Below are positions 25,528 to 34,486 of a stretch of 50,903 bases of DNA, in pieces (position 1 is the stretch's first letter; every line of letters begins with the position of its first letter). The DNA is from Deltaproteobacteria bacterium. Lineage in GTDB: Bacteria; Acidobacteriota; Thermoanaerobaculia; Multivoradales; JAHZIX01. The notes under the pieces were generated by a model that saw only the letters and a list, made by a program, of their open reading frames with translations, searched no databases and was not told the DNA's origin. Made by a program: the position numbers and the translations under genes. The stretch spans positions 1-50,903 of the forward strand of contig JAHZIX010000051.1 of assembly GCA_022601195.1 (NCBI GenBank). The letters are read 5' to 3'.

Positions 25528-26625
25528 ATGGAAGCCGAGAAAAATCAAGAAAATGGTTCTAAGGGCAAGAGGTTGCCATTTCCGGTCCCTGCGGTATCGA
25601 GAAACCCAACCGAAGTCTTCGACTATACCGAGGTCCTCGAGCGGGCACGGATTCTGGTGCGGGAAAAAGCGGCAGACCTAGCTCGTGAGCGGCTCGAAGC
25701 GCCGGCACTATTGGAGGGGCTTCTGGCCACCGAGGCCAAGGGGCGTCGGTTGTGGATCGACAACAGCCCTCGCTTTCGCTCTTTGGTATTGGGGAATCGT
25801 CTTCTGAGCTATTGCGAGAAGGAATGGCTCAACTCTGCTGCTTCCGCCGAAGATCTGGCTTCCCTAGCTGGTTACATGGCGCAGAGGTTAGATTCCGCTG
25901 CTTATAGTCAGGGGATGATCTTTGACCTTCGGGCTCTCGCAGCAGCCTATGAAGGCAACTGCCAACGGCTTCAGGGGCATTTGGATCAAGCCGCAGACTC
26001 CATGGCGAGGGCCCTGGAGCTGGTAGGGCACGGTACCGGTGATCTGGAGCTGGAGCCGCGAATTCTTGGGCTGAGGGCGGTTCTATATGGGGCCCAGCAG
26101 CGTTTCCCGGAGGCTCTAGCGCTTTTGGAGAGGGTCGAGGCTCAATATCGCACTTCTGGTGATCGGCGCCGGTTGGCTCGCACCTTGATCAGTCGGGGCA
26201 AGCTGTTGATCGATAGTGGAGCTCCCGCTCGGGCAGAGTGGGCTCTCCATCGAGCCCAACAGCTGATTCAGCCTTTGGAAGAACCGCGCCTTTTGGAAGT
26301 TCTCGAGCACAACTTGATTTGCTGCTCTCTGGCCAAAGGAGAGCTCTTGCGCGCCAAACAAATGCTCGCGAGGGCTGGTGATCGGCGCGAATTCTCAGAC
26401 GCGACTCTGGAAGAGAATCGTCTCCGTCTCGAGGAGTTGCTCCAACAGAGCTTGGACTCGAAAGTTGGGGCTGGGCCTGCCGATCGGGAGGTGCCGGTGG
26501 GAGCTTCTCCTTTTCTAGCCTTGGCGGCAGAGGACGATGGCAGAATTCTGTTTTGCCACCTTCCTTTTGGGCCGAGGCAGCTCGCCGACGGCGATTCTTC
26601 CGACACGGCCGACCAGGCGGGCTGA
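25528..26625 (+). CDS. TPR-repeat protein, short paralogue
   Basis: This 365-aa helical protein carries TPR-like pairs from about residue 120: a RALELVGHG helix, RILGLRAVLYGAQQRFPEA, LLERVEAQYRTSGDRRRLA and RAQQLIQPLEEPRLLEVLEHN. A preceding element with ALLEGLL, RRL and SPRFRS is also present in the protein at 32900 (ALLQELL, RRL, SRFQS), so the two are paralogues; this one lacks the last repeats. There is no signal peptide or membrane helix, so it is probably cytoplasmic. ATG 25528 is used; TTG 25501 is in frame. The style matches TPR proteins that are numerous in Acidobacteriota. Function unknown; TPRs mediate protein contacts. Confidence 0.78.
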   Translation: MEAEKNQENGSKGKRLPFPVPAVSRNPTEVFDYTEVLERARILVREKAADLARERLEAPALLEGLLATEAKGRRLWIDNSPRFRSLVLGNRLLSYCEKEWLNSAASAEDLASLAGYMAQRLDSAAYSQGMIFDLRALAAAYEGNCQRLQGHLDQAADSMARALELVGHGTGDLELEPRILGLRAVLYGAQQRFPEALALLERVEAQYRTSGDRRRLARTLISRGKLLIDSGAPARAEWALHRAQQLIQPLEEPRLLEVLEHNLICCSLAKGELLRAKQMLARAGDRREFSDATLEENRLRLEELLQQSLDSKVGAGPADREVPVGASPFLALAAEDDGRILFCHLPFGPRQLADGDSSDTADQAG

Positions 26626-26745
26626 ACCGGCTCGAGGGCTTCGAGCTGCCAGGTTTCGGCGACTCCTGGGGCGCCTAGGCAACAGCATTTACACTCTTGA
26701 GGGTTCCGCGTAGCCGTCGTAGGATGGAGCGGTTCTCGCAAGGAG

Positions 26746-29700
26746 ATGGCCGTCCCCCAAGATCCTCTTTCCCACTTTCATCCGCTCGTCCGAGACTGGT
26801 TCTTGGAGTGTGTGGGCACCCCTACTCAGGTGCAGGCCCAGGCCTGGCCGCTGATCGCCCAGGGGCGACACACCCTGTTGACGGCTCCCACGGGAAGTGG
26901 CAAGACCCTCACAGCCTTCCTATGGGCGATCCAGCAGCTGCTCTGCGGTGAATGGCCCACCGGTGCGGTGCGAGTGTTGTACATCTCGCCCCTCAAGGCC
27001 CTCAACTACGATATCGAGCGCAACTTGGCGGGGCCCCTTCGAGAGCTCCAGAGCCGTTTCCAGGCAGCTGGAGAGAAGCTACCGGAGGTGCGGGTACAAA
27101 CCCGCAGTGGAGACACTTCCTCTCGAGAGCGGCAGCGGATGATCCGCCGACCGCCAGAGATTCTCATCACCACTCCGGAAAGCCTCAATATTCTGTTGAC
27201 TTCGAAAAATGGCCGGAAAATCTTAGGCGGCCTAGCGACGGTGATTCTCGATGAGGTCCACGCGGTGGTGGGAAGTAAGCGGGGGACTCACCTGATGACC
27301 GCGGTGGATCGCCTGGTGCCCCTAAGCGGTGAATTTCAGCGTGTTGCCATCTCGGCGACGATCCGGCCTCTGGAGCGCATTGCCCAATGGGTCGGGGGCT
27401 ACCAACTCTTGAACGGAGGGCTTCACGATGCGGAGGGTAGCGCCGGTGATGAGCGCTACCGGCAGCGAGCCATGGCTATCGTTCGAGCTCGGGGACAGAA
27501 GGACTATCGGCTTCGCGTCAACGCCCGGCCACAACCCGACGACCCACAGGAGGCCCTGGGGGCCGGGCGACCAGGAGCCCCCGATGACAATCTCTGGACC
27601 CGCCTGGCAGCGGAGTTCCGGCAGATCATCTACTCCAACCGTTCCACTCTATTTTTCGCCAACAGCCGGCGAATGACGGAGAAGATCACTCGCTTCATCA
27701 ACGAGGGGCAGCATCGCGACCTAGCCTACTCCCACCACGGCTCTTTGTCTCGAGAGATCCGTTCCGTGGTGGAGAAGCGGCTCAAGGCCGGAGAGCTTCC
27801 TGCCCTCGTCGCCACCAATTCTTTGGAGCTGGGAATCGATATTGGAGACCTGGACGAGGTGGTTCTGATTCAGACTCCACCCACTGTTTCTTCCGCGGTA
27901 CAGCGTCTCGGGCGAGCTGGTCACGGCGTGGGACAGACCAGCCACGGTCGCCTCTACCCGACCCACGCCCGGGACTTCTTGGAAGCGGCGGTGGTGGCAC
28001 GCTGCGTTCTCGACCAGGACATCGAGGAAATGAGACCGGTCGAATGTCCTTTGGATGTTCTGGCGCAAGTGATCGTTTCGATGGTCGCTGCAGAGCCCTG
28101 GGACATCCATCGCCTCTACGACGCCTTGCGAACCAGCTATCCCTATCGCAGACTGCCTCGCCGGTCTTTTGAGCTGGTCTTGGAAATGCTGGCGGGGCGC
28201 TACGCGGACAGCCGGTTGAGGGAGCTCAAGCCACGGATCTCCATCGATCGGGTCGAAGGGGTCGTCCGAGCCCGGGACGGGGTCGCTCGAATTCTCTACC
28301 TGGGCGGTGGGACCATTCCAGATCGCGGCTATTTTGCTCTTCGGCTGGCGGATACTCAGGCAAAGTTGGGGGAGCTCGACGAAGAGTTCGTCTGGGAGCG
28401 CTCCATAGGAGACACCTTCGCCCTCGGTGCTCAGAGTTGGCGAATCGAGAGAATTACTCACAACGATGTGCTGGTGGCTCCTTCTTCCGGAGGGGCCAGT
28501 CTGGCTCCCTTCTGGCGAGCCGATGAACGAGATCGGGATTCTCATCTCAGCGACCGCCTGGGAGCTTTTCTAGCTCGAGCGGACGGGCTCTTGGAGAGTG
28601 AAGACTTTGCCCAGGAATTGACCGATCGCTACTGCATGAGCTCGGCTGCGGCGCGAGAGTTACTGGAGTTGTTGCAACAGCAGAAAGCGAGCACTGACTG
28701 TTCGCTACCGCATCGCCAGCACTTGGTGGTGGAGCATTTCGCTGACCCCTTTGGCGGTGGCCGACGTCCCCAGTTGATTCTGCAGACCTTCTGGGGAGGA
28801 AAAGTGAATCGGCCCTTCGCCATGGCTCTCGGTCAGGCTTGGGAGGAACGTTACGGGTTCTCCCCGGAGCTGATACAGGACAACGATTGCATCAATCTGG
28901 TACTGCCAGAGGATGGAGAGACGGCGGAAGTTCTCTCCTTGGTGACCGCTGCGAACCTCGAGAGTCTACTGCGGCGGGGCCTCGAAAAGACTGGGTTTTT
29001 CGGGGCTCGATTCCGTCATAACGCGGCTTGTGCCCTGCTCCTTCCCCGCTCAGATTTCCGCCGCCGCATGCCGCTGTGGCTCAGTCGCCTCCGATCGAAG
29101 AAGCTGCTGCAATCGGTGCGTCGCTATGAGGACTTTCCAATCCTGATGGAGACCTGGAGGACCTGCTTGGGAGATGAGTTCGAGCTCGACGCCCTGCGGC
29201 GGCGCCTGGATGAACTCCAGCGGGGAGAGATCCAAGTCAGCCACGTCTTCACCACAGCGCCGTCGCCCTTTGCGGAGGGGTTGATCTGGAAGCAGACCAA
29301 CAAGCTCATGTATGAGGACGACACCCCGGAAGACTCGGAAGCTTCCCGGTTGCGCCAGGACCTGCTCAAGGAACTGGTTTTTTCCTCTCATCTCAGGCCG
29401 AAGCTGGAGAGGGGGCTGGTGCTCCGGTTTGAAGCGAAGCTGCAGCGGCTTCATCCGGACTACGCTCCCAAGCCCGGGAACGAGTTGCTGGAGTGGGTCA
29501 AGGATCGGGTCTTGATGCCGGAGAAGGAGTGGCAGGCCCTCATCGCTGCCTCCAAGCGAGATCACCCGGAAGCTTGGAACGCCCCCGCCGAGGAGGTCAC
29601 CGACCGCCTTGTGACCGTTCAGCTACCCGGGGCGGAAGCAGCGGTTTGTGCCATTGAAAGGCTACCTCGAGTTTTGAAAGGGCTGGCCTTGAAGCTCGAT

Positions 29701-31398
29701 CAGATAGAGGTTCTACCAGTGTCTTGGCCTGGGGATGGCGAGGGCTCGGCAAATCTCACGGCGACTCTCACGGCGGCTCGATCAGCGAACCTGGACCGGG
29801 CTTTCGCTGCCTGGGTCGCGGCAAACCCCGATCAGGGAGGGGAGAGGGGAGAGCCGGAGGGTGCCGCGGACCCAGCCCTGGACCTGGTCGCTGAATGGCT
29901 CCGCTTCTACGGGCCTCAATACCGGGCCCAGCTGCGAGGAGCCTTTGGTTTGGAGTCTGGGCGGTTGGAAGAGATCCTGCAAGTTCTGAGGGCTGAAGGC
30001 CGCATCGTGGTCGACCGCATCAGCCGCAGCGCCACAGAGGTGGAAGTCTGTGATGGCGAGAATCTGGAGATGCTACTGCGTCTCCTGAGAGCACAAGCTA
30101 GACCGACTTTCGAGCCCCTTCCCATCGAAGACCTACCTCTGTTCTTGGCTCGGCAACAGGGTTTGGTGGAACCGGGATCCGGGGTGGAAGATCTCAAACA
30201 GCGGTTGGAGAAGTTGTTGGGATTTCCGGCCCCGGCGGAGGCCTGGGAGAGCGAGATCCTGCCAGCCCGGCTCGAGGCGTATTTTCCCGCCTGGCTGGAT
30301 GGCCTGTTGGCTGAGAGTGGCCTGCTGTGGCTTGGCTGTGGCCAAAAGCGTCTCACTTTCGCCTTTGAGTCGGACCTCGAGCTCCATCCAGTCGAGGACT
30401 CCGAAGACTCATCCTCCAGCGAGAAGGGGGATGGGGAGTCGCCTCCCCTGGAGACGGTATTCCAGGTCTCCCGAGGCAAATTCTCCTTCGAAGATCTAAC
30501 GGCGCAGCTTTCTCTGTCTCCGACTCGGCTTCACGACCTCCTGTGGCAGTGGGCTTGGCAAGGCGAAGTCACCAACGATTCCTTCCAGGTCGTGCGCCGA
30601 GGGGTAGAAAATCGATTTGCCTCTCCGGCCCGGGTCCTTTCTCGCTCTCCTGGGCGAGGGGTAGCTTCACGACGTCGGGGCGGAAGCCGGTGGCGAGTTC
30701 CCCGTCCCTTCGCTGGCCATTGGTACCGTCTCGAGAGAGTCGAGGGGATCGACGATGCTCTGGATCTGGAAGAGGTCAACAAGGAACGCGCGCGAATCCT
30801 CCTCGACCGCTATGGGATCCTCTTCCGGGAGCTCCTGCAGCGGGAGCTTCCAGCTCTTCGCTGGGGCCGTCTGTTCCGGGCCCTTCGTCTCATGGAGTTG
30901 TCGGGAGAAATCCTGGCCGGTTGTTTCTTTGCGGGAATCAGTGGTCTACAGTTCATGCCCCACGCGACCTTTCGCAATCTGTCGAAAGGCCTTCCTCGAG
31001 AAGCCGTTTATTGGTTGGGAGCTCCGGATCCGGCCTCGGTTTGCGGTCTCGACTTAGCGCCCCTCAAGGCAAAGTTTCCGGCTCGGCGTCGCGGCAACCA
31101 TCTGGTCTTTCAGGGCTCCCGGCTGGTGGTCACGAGTTTCGGTAACGGTCGCCGGCTGGAGATTCGGCCATCGGCCAGGGATCCTCGAATAGGAGAGTAT
31201 TTGAGCTTCCTGAAAACTCTGGTGAGTCGAGAGGTCCGGCCGGTGAAATTTGTTGAGATTCAGGAGATCAATGGGCAGCCGGCGGTGGACAGCGACTACG
31301 CCGAGGTCTTGACGAAAACCTTCGGTGCTACTCGAGAACCCTCCGGGTTGCGCTTGAGGAAGCGCTACAGCTCGGGCCAATCAGGAGAGGGCCCATGA
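26746..31398 (+). CDS. lhr: Lhr-type large ATP-dependent DNA helicase
   Basis: This 1550-aa protein is a full-length Lhr. Helicase motifs include Walker A APTGSGKT (47-54), the DEVH box in LDEVHAVVGSKRG (about 168), SATIRP, and motif VI QRLGRAGHG (about 385). Two RecA domains are followed by the winged-helix and beta-barrel of the Lhr core (to about 850), and then the long C-terminal extension found only in full-length bacterial Lhr. Lhr is an ATP-driven 3'-5' translocase on single-stranded DNA involved in repair. The E. coli C-terminal region has been reported to have uracil-DNA glycosylase activity. AAGGAG directly abuts ATG 26746, so ribosome spacing is odd. A SMUG1-like gene follows 49 bp later, probably co-transcribed. 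Confidence 0.93.
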   Translation: MAVPQDPLSHFHPLVRDWFLECVGTPTQVQAQAWPLIAQGRHTLLTAPTGSGKTLTAFLWAIQQLLCGEWPTGAVRVLYISPLKALNYDIERNLAGPLRELQSRFQAAGEKLPEVRVQTRSGDTSSRERQRMIRRPPEILITTPESLNILLTSKNGRKILGGLATVILDEVHAVVGSKRGTHLMTAVDRLVPLSGEFQRVAISATIRPLERIAQWVGGYQLLNGGLHDAEGSAGDERYRQRAMAIVRARGQKDYRLRVNARPQPDDPQEALGAGRPGAPDDNLWTRLAAEFRQIIYSNRSTLFFANSRRMTEKITRFINEGQHRDLAYSHHGSLSREIRSVVEKRLKAGELPALVATNSLELGIDIGDLDEVVLIQTPPTVSSAVQRLGRAGHGVGQTSHGRLYPTHARDFLEAAVVARCVLDQDIEEMRPVECPLDVLAQVIVSMVAAEPWDIHRLYDALRTSYPYRRLPRRSFELVLEMLAGRYADSRLRELKPRISIDRVEGVVRARDGVARILYLGGGTIPDRGYFALRLADTQAKLGELDEEFVWERSIGDTFALGAQSWRIERITHNDVLVAPSSGGASLAPFWRADERDRDSHLSDRLGAFLARADGLLESEDFAQELTDRYCMSSAAARELLELLQQQKASTDCSLPHRQHLVVEHFADPFGGGRRPQLILQTFWGGKVNRPFAMALGQAWEERYGFSPELIQDNDCINLVLPEDGETAEVLSLVTAANLESLLRRGLEKTGFFGARFRHNAACALLLPRSDFRRRMPLWLSRLRSKKLLQSVRRYEDFPILMETWRTCLGDEFELDALRRRLDELQRGEIQVSHVFTTAPSPFAEGLIWKQTNKLMYEDDTPEDSEASRLRQDLLKELVFSSHLRPKLERGLVLRFEAKLQRLHPDYAPKPGNELLEWVKDRVLMPEKEWQALIAASKRDHPEAWNAPAEEVTDRLVTVQLPGAEAAVCAIERLPRVLKGLALKLDQIEVLPVSWPGDGEGSANLTATLTAARSANLDRAFAAWVAANPDQGGERGEPEGAADPALDLVAEWLRFYGPQYRAQLRGAFGLESGRLEEILQVLRAEGRIVVDRISRSATEVEVCDGENLEMLLRLLRAQARPTFEPLPIEDLPLFLARQQGLVEPGSGVEDLKQRLEKLLGFPAPAEAWESEILPARLEAYFPAWLDGLLAESGLLWLGCGQKRLTFAFESDLELHPVEDSEDSSSSEKGDGESPPLETVFQVSRGKFSFEDLTAQLSLSPTRLHDLLWQWAWQGEVTNDSFQVVRRGVENRFASPARVLSRSPGRGVASRRRGGSRWRVPRPFAGHWYRLERVEGIDDALDLEEVNKERARILLDRYGILFRELLQRELPALRWGRLFRALRLMELSGEILAGCFFAGISGLQFMPHATFRNLSKGLPREAVYWLGAPDPASVCGLDLAPLKAKFPARRRGNHLVFQGSRLVVTSFGNGRRLEIRPSARDPRIGEYLSFLKTLVSREVRPVKFVEIQEINGQPAVDSDYAEVLTKTFGATREPSGLRLRKRYSSGQSGEGP

Positions 31399-31447
31399 AG
31401 TGCGGAATAGTAGAGTTCGGGTTAGGAACCCTCATGGAGATCGAAAT

Positions 31448-32170
31448 ATGAGTTTGTGGAGCATTTCCCATCGGCTGGGCGAGGAGGTGGCGAATCTTCA
31501 GTTCGCCTCTCCTGTGACTCACGTCTATAACCCCTTGGCCTACGCGGCAGATCCCCATCGGCAATACCTGGATCGCTACGGAAAGGGGACCCCGGAAGTC
31601 CTGCTGCTAGGGATGAACCCAGGGCCTTGGGGAATGGCGCAAACCGGAGTGCCCTTTGGGGAAGTGAACGCAGTGCAGGATTGGTTGGCGATCGACGGCC
31701 AGGTTGGGCGACCTTCCCAAGAGCATCCCAAACGACCGGTGACAGGATTCGCCTGCGCTCGAAGCGAAGTCAGTGGACGGCGGGTCTGGGGGTGGGCAGC
31801 AGATCGCTTCAAGACTCCGGAGCGCTTTTTCGAGCGCTTCTTCATCGGCAACTACTGTCCTCTTATTTTTCTCGAGGAGTCCGGCCGGAACCGCACTCCC
31901 GATCGTTTGTCCAAGACCGAGCGGTCCTCTCTGTTTGAAATTTGCGATCGGGCCCTGGTAGATCTGGTGACCCACCTCTCTCCAAAGAAGGTGATTGGTT
32001 TCGGTAGATTTGCGGAGAACCGAGCTCTGGCAGCCTTAGCCGACGCTCCGGTTGGTGCACAGATCGAAATCGGCCGAATTCTCCATCCTAGTCCAGCCAG
32101 TCCGGCCGCCAACGCCGGCTGGGCCGAGCAGATAGAGAAGCAGCTGGTCGATCAGGGGATTCGACTCTGA
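31448..32170 (+). CDS. SMUG1-type uracil-DNA glycosylase
   Basis: This 240-aa enzyme removes uracil (and oxidised uracils in studied members) from DNA. The SMUG1 signature GMNPGPWGMAQTGVPFGEV is at residues 55-73 and differs from the vertebrate form by one Phe-to-Trp change. The second motif, HPSPASPAANAGW with H213, matches the conserved HPSP..P..N.GW element that includes the catalytic His. ATG 31448 has GGAG 8 nt upstream. It follows lhr after 49 bp on the same strand, an arrangement that links a repair helicase to base excision. Confidence 0.92.
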   Translation: MSLWSISHRLGEEVANLQFASPVTHVYNPLAYAADPHRQYLDRYGKGTPEVLLLGMNPGPWGMAQTGVPFGEVNAVQDWLAIDGQVGRPSQEHPKRPVTGFACARSEVSGRRVWGWAADRFKTPERFFERFFIGNYCPLIFLEESGRNRTPDRLSKTERSSLFEICDRALVDLVTHLSPKKVIGFGRFAENRALAALADAPVGAQIEIGRILHPSPASPAANAGWAEQIEKQLVDQGIRL

Positions 32171-32899
32171 TCTCGAGGCAACCGCGAGCCCGAAATTCTA
32201 ACTCGCTTGCGGTCGCGCACCCTATCTGCCTGGATTTCCTACCTCAGGCTTCGGTTCTGCTTCCAGGCAGAGAGCGCCTCCTTCCCTGGGTTTCGACGCA
32301 TTTTCGGTGCCTCGCCTCGAAATCGGAGAGAAGGGCTGGCTAGAAGTTTTTCTTTTGAGAAATTTCTTGTCCCAAGATTCTCGATGCCTCACACAGGGAA
32401 TTGTGGAAGGTAGAGGAATAAACGAGGTGCTACCGAAGGTCCGCTGAAAGGGGACTAGCAGCCAGAGGCGGCTGGAAACCAAGGATAGTGGGATTTCGGC
32501 ATATGGGAATGCCTCGGAATTTTCTGTACCGTTCATTTGTTTACCCGAAAGGAATCAACCAATGAGGTCAGTTCGGACGATGCGACTAGGCGTGTCCTCT
32601 GGGACCGTTTCGAATCATGGGCTGTGTTTGGCGGGCGTCATACTCGACCCGCACGGATAGTTTCAGCCTGGGCTCTGGGTGTTGAGGAGCACTCAGAATA
32701 GCCAAGATTTTGCCCTGTTTCTGGATTTAAGGCAGTGAGTTCGGGCCTGAGAGTTCGGGCCTGAGAGTCTGGTCTAGTGGCTCATGCGGGGCTGGAAGAG
32801 ATTGGCCTAGAAAAGAGGGTCGGGAGGAAGAGGTTTCGGGACGAGGCTCTAAGGAGCCTCCGGTCCGGAGACCACGGAGTTTTCAAGGGGGGATCGAAG
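32171..32899. other. Intergenic region, 729 bp
   Basis: This is the longest gap in the window, between the SMUG1-like gene and the second TPR gene. It contains a short 14-bp tandem repeat (32737-32778) and an AT-richer tract around 32345-32420. No gene, tRNA or clear terminator was recognised. The frame of the TPR gene is open back to 32777, but its best start is ATG 32900. Confidence 0.5.
32737..32778. repeat. 14-bp tandem repeat, three units
   Basis: GAGTTCGGGCCTGA occurs twice without a gap (32737-32750 and 32751-32764), followed by a degenerate third unit (32765-32778). The period matches the array after clpA although the unit sequence is different. Confidence 0.8.
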
Positions 32900-34252
32900 A
32901 TGGATGGTGAGGGGTACTCCGAAGTCGAAGAGCTTTTGAAGCTTGGCGAAAAGGGCTCGGATTCTAAAGGCAGCGATTTCGAAGCTAGTAGTCGGTCCGT
33001 CGCTTTTCTGCTGTCTCGGCAGCGAGAGGTGAAGGCCGGTGAAGAAAGGGAGCGGGATCCACTCGGATTTCCCTGGAATCGAGAGCAGGTCAGCTACGAC
33101 TCTGCTTGGTCCGCTGCCTGTAAAAGTGTGCAGGCTGTGAATGCTCAGGCCTTCAAGGGTGAAAAGGATTCCCCGGCTCTGCTTCAAGAGTTACTTGACG
33201 GATCTCCTGCCCGGAGGCGGTTGAAGATTTGCCAAGAAAGCCGCTTTCAGAGCTGGTCCCTTTGCGAAGCTCTTTTGGCGGCGGCTCGAAGTGCCTGCTT
33301 CGACCAACCCTCTGAAGCCCTCGAGCTATCGGAACTAGCGGTCAGCGTTGCTGCAGAGTTGAGGGACAGCGATCGTTCGCCGGCCCTCCTTGCTGACCTC
33401 AAAGCGGAAGCCTGGGCGGTCCTCGGCAATGCACGGCGGGTTTCTTCGGATCTCCGAGGCTCGGAAAAGGCCTTCGAGCTGGCTGAGTCTCTTTCGGAGC
33501 GAGGCAGCCGCGAGCCGGTGTTGATGAGTCGCATCGCAGAGCTCAAGTCTTCCCTTTGTATCGATCTGAACCAATGGGAAGAAGCGGATCGTCTCTTGCG
33601 CCTGGCTCAGCGCTCCTATCGCCGCACGGGTCTCCGTCATGGAGAAGGTCGTGTCCTGATCAGCCGGGCGGCCTTGGTGGGACGCCAGGAGAAACCAGCC
33701 CAGGCCTTAGCTCTTCTACGGCAGGGCCTGGAGCGAGTAGATGCGGAGAAAGAGCCACGGTTGCGCCTGGTAGCGCTCCACAACTTTTGCTATTACCTCG
33801 CCGAGACGGGAGATCTCACCGAGGCAGAGCGTTTTCTCCGAGAAGCTCGGGAGCTCAACGACCAACTCGGAAACCAATTGGATGGTATTCGTCTTCGCTG
33901 GCTGGAAGGCCGCCTGGCTCTAGCTGCCGGCGACGACGCAGTGGCTGAGAAGGCCTTTTGGGAGACTCGGGAAGCGTTCATTCAACAAGAGATTGGATAC
34001 GACGCGGCTCTGGTGTCCCTGGATCTTGCTGGGGTCTATGCCCGCCAGGGGCGAGCCCCGGAGATGCGTAAGCTAGCGGAAGAAATGTTGCCGATTTTTC
34101 AATCTAGAGATTTAGGTCGGGAAGTGATGGCAGCTCTGATCGTGTTGCAAAACGCCAGCCGTTTGGAAAACGCCTCGGCAGGTCTCATCGATGAGCTTTC
34201 GACCCTGCTCAAGGCCTCACGGGAAGATTCCGACAGTCACCTGCGACCCTGA
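32900..34252 (+). CDS. TPR-repeat protein, long paralogue
   Basis: This 450-aa helical protein has an N-terminal charged region, then an element with ALLQELL, RRL and SRFQSWSLCEALL (about 90-130), and a TPR array from about 150 to 420: EAWAVLGNARRVSSDL, KSSLCIDLNQWEEA, LRLAQRSYRRTG, VALHNFCYYLAETGDLTEA, LRWLEGRLALAAGDDAVA and DAALVSLDLAGVYARQG. It shares this plan with the protein at 25528. Both are on plus and flank lhr and the SMUG1-like gene. No signal peptide is seen. AAGGGGGGA lies about 6 nt before ATG 32900. I recognise the pattern from TPR proteins common in Acidobacteriota genomes; no member has a function known to me. Confidence 0.82.
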   Translation: MDGEGYSEVEELLKLGEKGSDSKGSDFEASSRSVAFLLSRQREVKAGEERERDPLGFPWNREQVSYDSAWSAACKSVQAVNAQAFKGEKDSPALLQELLDGSPARRRLKICQESRFQSWSLCEALLAAARSACFDQPSEALELSELAVSVAAELRDSDRSPALLADLKAEAWAVLGNARRVSSDLRGSEKAFELAESLSERGSREPVLMSRIAELKSSLCIDLNQWEEADRLLRLAQRSYRRTGLRHGEGRVLISRAALVGRQEKPAQALALLRQGLERVDAEKEPRLRLVALHNFCYYLAETGDLTEAERFLREARELNDQLGNQLDGIRLRWLEGRLALAAGDDAVAEKAFWETREAFIQQEIGYDAALVSLDLAGVYARQGRAPEMRKLAEEMLPIFQSRDLGREVMAALIVLQNASRLENASAGLIDELSTLLKASREDSDSHLRP

Positions 34253-34376
34253 GTCAGGCCTGGGTTCAGCCCTAGGCTCGACCCTGTCAGACCTAGGCCC
34301 CGGCGGCCTTTGGCGATAGCAGCCTGCCAGGGCTCATACCTACCATGAGACTCTCTCTGGCCCCGAGGGGGCCCCG

Positions 34377-34413
34377 GGTACGGTGAGGAAATCTCCCCGT
34401 ACCTTGGTTTTTG
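34377..34413 (+). terminator. Probable Rho-independent terminator after the TPR gene
   Basis: A 7-bp perfect stem (34377-34383 with 34397-34403) continues inward, after one mismatch, with 3 more pairs around a 5-nt loop. It is followed by TTGGTTTTTG. It lies 125 bp beyond the TPR stop and points in that direction. Confidence 0.55.
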
Positions 34414-34486
34414 CCACCGCTGCTTAACTCAGGTTTGTCGTCAGCACTCGCCGCCAGATCCCTGAGTAGCCGCTGAGAGGGATGCG

